NCBI GenBank assembly: GCA_000444245.1
Contig: KE606462.1
Location: 428 to 21,722 of the forward strand
Direction: 5' to 3'
DNA length: 21,295 nt
DNA from: Botryllus schlosseri
Lineage: Eukaryota > Chordata > Ascidiacea > Stolidobranchia > Styelidae
The notes below the pieces were generated by a model. That model had not been told where the DNA came from and did not search any database. It saw nothing but the letters and a program-made list of their open reading frames with translations. Below, piece after piece: positions 16,765-21,295 of the stretch. How positions within the stretch are numbered: position 1 is the stretch's first letter; each line of letters starts with the position of its first letter. A program made the translations under genes and the position numbers.

Positions 16765-17344
16765 ACACCCACCTGGGCCTATAGCTAGGCGAAGTATAGA
16801 AGAGGCATGCACACTGAATCAGAAGTAAAGCAGAGAATATAAAAGGAAAGCGGCAAAATGAGGTGGCATGTGGCGGAAGGCGAGATCGATATGGTAGTCT
16901 TTCAATCAACCAGCAGCCAGTGCTGTACTTCATGTTGCGATACGAACAATGGAGGGATTCGAGGCAAAGTAACGAAAGTATCGAAACTATAATCATCGTT
17001 GATAATATAACTCTCCACGTAAAGGAGCGTGTCATCTTTGTACTCCAAAAAAAAGGCTTCACAACTTAATTAGAAACCCTATCATCAATACTCGATTCGG
17101 ATTGGAATACTAGAATAATTTTTCCCATGTTAAAATTGCAAAAATGCATAAAATCCCAGATATGAAGTGTTCATATTTGATGACTCGTTACGTTTCACTT
17201 CGTATATCTTAAGCCATATAGGTATACTGTTGCTGTGAATCTGTAGTTCGTCTTCCGACTGTATGTAAACACGGAGAATCTAAGACTGATCGATTGCCTC
17301 GTGCCATTTTACAGACCTTTATTCGTATAGCCAGGGGTGGCAAA

Positions 17345-18323
17345 TAGGGATGGTGTGAACCTCTGAACGGTTCAGGCTCGTGTGAACGCGAACCTTTTTG
17401 AAACGTTATGTGTGAACGCGAACGTGAACCTCATGACGTCACGTCATGTCATAATGCTAATTCCAACCCTACATTTCAGTGAAGTGATATAGCCTATATG
17501 ATGTACATGTAGGCTACATGTACAATGTACATGTACACGATACCTAACGACGACTCGGAAAACATAATGCCACAATACTGAAGTACATATTAACGTTTTA
17601 AACATCGCCAAATGTATCAACTGGGACAATCAAATGATATCGTAATCCCATAAAATGATGATATTTCGTCGATTTGCCAACTATTTCGACGAGGACTTGG
17701 AAGGGGATATAAGCTTACGCCTTAACGGTTCAGGCCAGACCGGACAATTTATTCGGTGTCTGAGTATTGCTACGTTGATATTAAGTGGAGCATAAAACGG
17801 GTTTCTGTAGGCCTACTTGCTACCGATATTACCCATTTGACAAGTTGTACAGCAGTAGCCAACATCCCAATCGCACGGATTTGGTTTTTATGATAGAATA
17901 AACATATGAAATCAAGATTGACCCCGTACATCAGACAACGATATCAATTTCAATGGTTGGTTGAATAAGCATCATTCGCTCACTACCTAGATGTAGGTTA
18001 TTTCGCTCTTGATGTTGTGTGATTGCGGGCCAAGCTCATAGCAGAGAGCCGCTAAATATTCACAAATGGAAAGCTGGATATTTCGAGCAAACTTTTGCAA
18101 CAAAGCAAGTAAATTTTTTGAGATTGTCAAGGTGCATGCTCGTTTAGTGTTGATCTTTTATGCTGCCAGCGCGATGCATAGAGTGTCCCGCAGTTGAAAT
18201 GCAATAAATTTCAACCAAATATGTTATACTGAAGTGAAAATTGTAATATATGAAAAAGGCTCACAGTGCGGAACCTACCTAGGTTCGTTTGTGAACGTGA
18301 ATCTCACGTTCACACCATCCCTA
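17345..18323 (+). mobile_element. hAT-like non-autonomous element, 979 bp (TAGGGATGG ends)
   Basis: Both ends carry TAGGGATGGTGTGAAC as a perfect 16-bp inverted repeat, continued by GTGTGAACGCGAAC-type subterminal repeats. Flanks are GTGGCAAA (17337-17344) and GTGTCAAA (18324-18331), 7 of 8. The inside has no transposase frame. Part of it (17531-17705) matches 13891-14060. Confidence 0.8.
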
Positions 18324-18641
18324 GTGTCAAACATACAACCTGCGAAAGGTTGCTGAATAAATAACCAAATGCTTGTATTATCCTGCTCTAGCACATTTCG
18401 ATCAAAATTCTGCGATATCGGCACCGAATTCTGAGAATTCAAAAGAAATTGCACACCAAGTTCAGAGTGTCCGTAAAAATTGACCATGTGGTTACTCACA
18501 GAGGGGGAACGCAAATACCAAACAGTTGTATGCAAGTTACATAGAGCTCAAAGAATGTAATGCAAATATCTGCAGTCACTAGCTTCTATATGACTTTTGG
18601 CTCCAGCGGCCCTCGGTCTCACAAAACGGTTCGTCTAATCC

Positions 18642-18737
18642 AGTGCTTCCCAACCTTTCTAGAAAACTGTAACGCCTAGAAATGCTGCGCGACCCACCTG
18701 ATATAGCTTGAGGACCCACTGTAGTTGGGAAGCAATG
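18642..18737 (+). mobile_element. 96-bp hAT-like miniature element
   Basis: Ends CAGTGCTTCCCAAC and, reversed, CATTGCTTCCCAAC. Inside is GCGCGACCCACC, the same subterminal block as near 14890. The 8-bp flanks match poorly (about 4 of 8), so the copy is old or the edges are off by a base. Confidence 0.5.
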
Positions 18738-18917
18738 TCTTATTCGATCCATCAAGTGCGTATTTTAAATTATTTTAGTTGCGGTAATGAAATCTTCATA
18801 TCTCCCGCTTTTCATGCAGTATATTGAGTGGGTTCAGCGCGATCGTTCGAAATTACCTCAAAATAGCATCCATGAAAATCTGAATGGTAATTTTGATTGC
18901 AATGAACCAAATTCCAA

Positions 18918-18945
18918 CAGGGATATATAGTTCTATATATCCCTG
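18918..18945. mobile_element. 28-bp terminal-repeat-only unit with 8-bp target duplication
   Basis: CAGGGATATATAG (18918-18930) is followed by TT and then its exact reverse complement (18933-18945). The unit is flanked by identical AATTCCAA on both sides (18910-18917 and 18946-18953). The CAGGG ends and 8-bp duplication are hAT-like. Nothing is left but the two termini. Confidence 0.65.
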
Positions 18946-18956
18946 AATTCCAAGAG

Positions 18957-18983
18957 CCCGCGTTCACAGTTTCACATCCCTAG
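18957..18983 (+). repeat. Isolated TAGGGATG-type transposon end
   Basis: CGCGTTCACAGTTTCACATCCCTA matches the right end of the 17345-18323 family in outline (GTTCAC...CATCCCTA). No partner left end was found nearby, so this is a fragment. Confidence 0.4.
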
Positions 18984-19030
18984 TCTATAAGGTTTGATGA
19001 TCACCGACTATCATCACACTTTCTATTCAG

Positions 19031-19188
19031 CCATCCTCATTCTGATTGCAATGTCTACGTACACGGGATACTACTAGGAATATGTTGACTCGTTGCCGAG
19101 AAATAGCTGGGGATACAGTTATATTCTTGGTTGGATTGCATTTTGTCTTTCCCTTGTGGGAGGAGTGCTTATTTTCAGTGGGCAATAA
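19031..19188 (+). pseudogene. Claudin/PMP22-like gene, last exon (TM3 end to TM4) with in-frame stop
   Basis: After the acceptor ending 19030, CC completes the split Ala codon and the frame reads ILILIAMSTYTGYY (end of TM3, start of the second outer loop), then TAG at 19075-19077, then in the same frame EYVDSLPRNSWGYSYILGWI and AFCLSLVGGVLIFSGQ, stop TAA at 19186-19188. The second part is a textbook last extracellular loop and TM4 of a claudin-type protein (GY.YILGW.A..LSL.GG.L). The phase match with the exon at 15145-15297 and the intact TM4 codons show it is one gene. The TAG would remove TM4, so this copy is a nonsense allele, a young pseudogene, or a sequencing error. The stop codon overlaps an AATAAA. 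Confidence 0.68.
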
Positions 19189-19189
19189 A
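19184..19189 (+). terminator. Poly(A) signal on the claudin-like stop codon
   Basis: The sequence CAATAAAGC contains AATAAA across the TAA stop. A second AATAAA is at 19255-19260, which leaves a more usual 3' UTR of about 85 nt or more. Confidence 0.45.
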
Positions 19190-19528
19190 GCATTTTAAAG
19201 ATAGCCTATGGGTCTTCACACCAATGTATAAGGATCTCAATTGCGATCTGTAAAAATAAATCAATACAATTAATGTTTTTCCACGCGATTCTTGTTTTTC
19301 TTGGAGTTTGATAGTCTGTAGTCATTTCTGCAGATATGTTTACTTACCATAGTTAAAGTTGCCGTCGAGAGTCCATAGGGCTACATAACAACCCCACAAT
19401 ACGTCCTTGAATTATTCAGTAGCTGTAGAACGTGTAGGCCTACAACAGTCTTGCTGTGTATATGTCACAGGCGATACTAGCCAATTAAGATATGAAGGAC
19501 ATGAGCGCCGCAACTAGAGCACGCTATA
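19190..19528. other. 3' UTR and non-coding DNA
   Basis: Holds the second AATAAA (19255-19260) of the claudin-like gene, then unremarkable non-coding DNA up to the target duplication CCTCAGAG of the next element. No frame of interest. Confidence 0.45.
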
Positions 19529-19536
19529 CCTCAGAG

Positions 19537-20149
19537 CAGGGTTGTAATAACTCGACTCGAGTTCGACTCGGGTCAAGATTTTCTTGTGACTCGAATTGAC
19601 TCGAGTCATTTTCGCAAAATACGGAAATGACTCGACTCGACTCGACTCGAGTCCATCTGTGTATTGACTCGACTAGAATTCGAGTCATTGCGCATGACTC
19701 GAACCAAGTCAAATTACTCGCGAGACTCAGACGGCCCAGACCGACATTTCATTGTAATTTCGAAGAATACTCAATTAACCACACTATTGGGATTTCGTCT
19801 ATTCTATTGATACTGGTACTTGAAAATGGGACCAGAAACTGCTAAAAGTGAGGAAAATTAGTATATTACAAATATCATTCGATAACACCAAACCAAGTTA
19901 TAAAAAATGGGTTTACCAAGACTTTAACTGGAAACTAAGCAGTCAACACAATGACTTGGACTAGGACTCATAATAGGACTCATAACTAGGAGTCATAATA
20001 CCATGGCTCGGACTCGACCCTCTTCTCGCTGACTTGGACTCGGACTTGAATCGGTGGTGAATTGAAAATGACTCGACTTTACTCGAGTCAAAACTATAAA
20101 AGTGAGATTGACTTGCGACTCGGAGCCTTGTGACTTGGTTACAACCCTG
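19537..20149 (+). mobile_element. hAT-like element with TCGAGTC repeats, copy 1 (613 bp)
   Basis: Starts CAGGGTTGTAA and ends TTACAACCCTG, an 11-bp perfect inverted terminal repeat. Target duplication CCTCAGAG is exact (19529-19536 and 20150-20157). Both arms are built from GACTCGACTCGAGTC-type repeats that can pair across the element. No transposase. An exact duplication indicates a fairly recent insertion. Confidence 0.88.
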
Positions 20150-20157
20150 CCTCAGAG

Positions 20158-20413
20158 CCTTCTATAAGACACTGACAATAACTGACACACACATTTTCTC
20201 ACCCGTAGTCAACGTCTCAGCACTGCATTGTTTTATTTGGCCCCGTCAGTCGAGTTTATTCCGGACATTCCAGGGACACGGGAATGGCTATATCACACAT
20301 GGACCTATTAAGAGATGAGACAGGGTTCAAATCTTGACTGTAGCAAGTCTCAAAGTGTCGGGTCATTATCTGAGCTTATCCTCCTCGAACCGCTCTTCAT
20401 ACAACGACAGCTA
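20158..20413. other. Non-coding spacer between the two hAT-like copies
   Basis: 256 bp without a credible frame, repeat or signal that I can name. Confidence 0.4.
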
Positions 20414-20421
20414 CTATATAG

Positions 20422-20989
20422 CAGGGTTGTAATCACTCGAGTCACGATTTTCTGATGACTCGACTTGCCTCGAGTCATTTTCTCAAAATACGGAAATGAC
20501 TCGACTCGACTCGAGTCGATATGTGTATTGACTCAACTTGGACTTGAGTCATTACGCATGACTCGAACCAAGTCATATGACTCGAGACTCAGACGGCCAA
20601 AAGCGACGTTTCACTGTAATATCGAAGAGTAGTAAAGTATAACCGCCCTATTATGGGAGTTCGTCTATTGGTACTGGTACTTTAAAATGCGACCAGAAAC
20701 TATTAAAAATGAGGAAAATTAGTGTATTATAAATGCGAACCATTCGATATCACCAAACAGTTATAACAGTGAGTTTAACAATAATACTTTATCTGGAAAC
20801 TGAGTGCAGTCAACACAATGACTCGGACTCGAGTCATAATACCATGACTCGGACTCGAACTTCTGCTCGATGACTTGGACTCGGACTTGACTCGGTGGCG
20901 AATTGAAAATGACTCGACTTGACTCGAGTCAAAACTAAAAAGTGAGATTGACTTGTGACTCGGAGCCTTGTGACTTGATTACAACTCTG
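20422..20989 (+). mobile_element. hAT-like element with TCGAGTC repeats, copy 2 (568 bp)
   Basis: Same family as copy 1 and collinear with it over its whole length, roughly 80-85% alike by eye. Starts CAGGGTTGTAA, ends TTACAACTCTG. Target duplication CTATATAG is exact (20414-20421 and 20990-20997) and itself palindromic. The inner segment near 20590-20810 is the non-repetitive core shared with copy 1. No transposase. Confidence 0.88.
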
Positions 20990-20997
20990 CTATATAG

Positions 20998-21295
20998 CCT
21001 ACTTAAAAGACCTGGAAAGACGCGATGAGGGTATAAAAGCATGGATGAAGCGTCAAAATATAGACAGCCAATATATCAAGATTGAACACTGTCATATCAG
21101 ACGCTATAGAACCTCTGATGAATTATCACTAGGGCAAGTTTTTGTTCCAGTCATATCCGTGGAAAGTTCCACTTATTTTTCATAAAAGTTGCAGTAAAAA
21201 GTTGCATTCATTTTTCACGAAAGTTGCGGTAAAAAGTTGCATTTATGGACTAGTTCCTTGAAATTATTAGGGTATGAGGGTATATTATCTGAGTC
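20998..21295. other. Non-coding DNA at the right edge
   Basis: No gene seen. Contains the 35-bp tandem pair at 21172-21241. Confidence 0.4.
21172..21241 (+). repeat. Two tandem 35-bp units
   Basis: Units 21172-21206 and 21207-21241 match at about 30 of 35 positions; each ends in GTAAAAAGTTGCA. An incomplete GGAAAGTTCCA just upstream may be a remnant of a third unit. Confidence 0.6.

Larger units (their letters stand above)
15298..19030 (+). other. Intron of the claudin-like gene
   Basis: GT...AG intron of 3,733 nt: donor GTAAATAC at 15298, acceptor TTTCTATTCAG ending 19030. It is phase 1 and joins G to CC to make an Ala codon in the middle of TM3. It holds at least four hAT-like elements and no recognisable gene. 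Stretches 16360-17344 and 18324-18641 show only AT-rich DNA apart from the degenerate duplication at 16583-16764. Confidence 0.65.

Noticed and set aside
16682-17062. 126-codon minus-strand frame with hydrophobic runs
   Set aside because: No recognisable family, no promoter or poly(A) context, and part of it lies in the degenerate duplication.
19537-20989. CRISPR-like or satellite array from repeated TCGAGTC
   Set aside because: Irregular spacing, no unique spacers, and defined transposon ends with 8-bp duplications.
1-21295. LTR retrotransposon parts for the integrase
   Set aside because: No gag, protease, RNase H or LTR pair near the integrase; its neighbours are the polymerase and packaging ATPase of a Polinton.

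Overview
The window is metazoan nuclear DNA: an intron-containing host gene, a captured viral-type element, a LINE and several hAT-like DNA transposons with 8-bp target duplications. It looks like a marine invertebrate or basal deuterostome, but the species cannot be fixed from the sequence. Coding parts of the elements are AT-leaning, and the flanks are rich in short non-autonomous transposons.

Region 1 (1 to about 9.8 kb) is the right-hand part of a Polinton/Maverick-type (adintovirus-like) element whose left end lies outside the window. On the minus strand, in transcription order, it has a small acidic ORF, a protein-primed family B DNA polymerase, an A32-like packaging ATPase, a small basic protein, a second small basic protein, a chromodomain-bearing DDE integrase, a small membrane protein, two related beta-rich proteins, and at the window edge a piece of a glycine-rich capsid-associated-like protein. 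Neighbouring genes overlap by a few bases, and AATAAA signals sit on stop codons. On the plus strand, driven from a shared divergent promoter region with two TATA boxes, are a single-BIR (IAP-like) protein and an unknown protein. No major capsid protein or protease is seen here. The copy looks mostly open, with about three breaks, so it is a fairly young fossil.

Region 2 (about 10.0 to 13.7 kb) has a degenerate GT-rich repeat followed by a 5'-truncated Tx1/L1-type LINE. The LINE carries the end of an AP endonuclease domain, a reverse transcriptase and a C-terminal zinc knuckle, with one in-frame stop. Its 3' UTR holds a stem-loop and it ends in A13.

Region 3 (13.7 to 21.3 kb) is host DNA. 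Two phase-matched exons (15145-15297 and 19031-19188) encode the second, third and fourth membrane segments of a claudin/PMP22-type four-helix membrane protein. The second exon has an in-frame TAG. The 3.7-kb intron and the flanks hold hAT-like elements: 14660-14844, 15507-16359, 17345-18323, a 28-bp terminal-repeat-only unit at 18918-18945, and two copies of one family at 19537-20149 and 20422-20989. No upstream exon of the membrane protein gene was found, so the Polinton and LINE may lie in an intron of it or just upstream.

The Polinton genes fit one scheme: polymerase for replication, integrase for insertion, ATPase and capsid-type proteins for packaging, and the BIR protein perhaps for blocking cell death.
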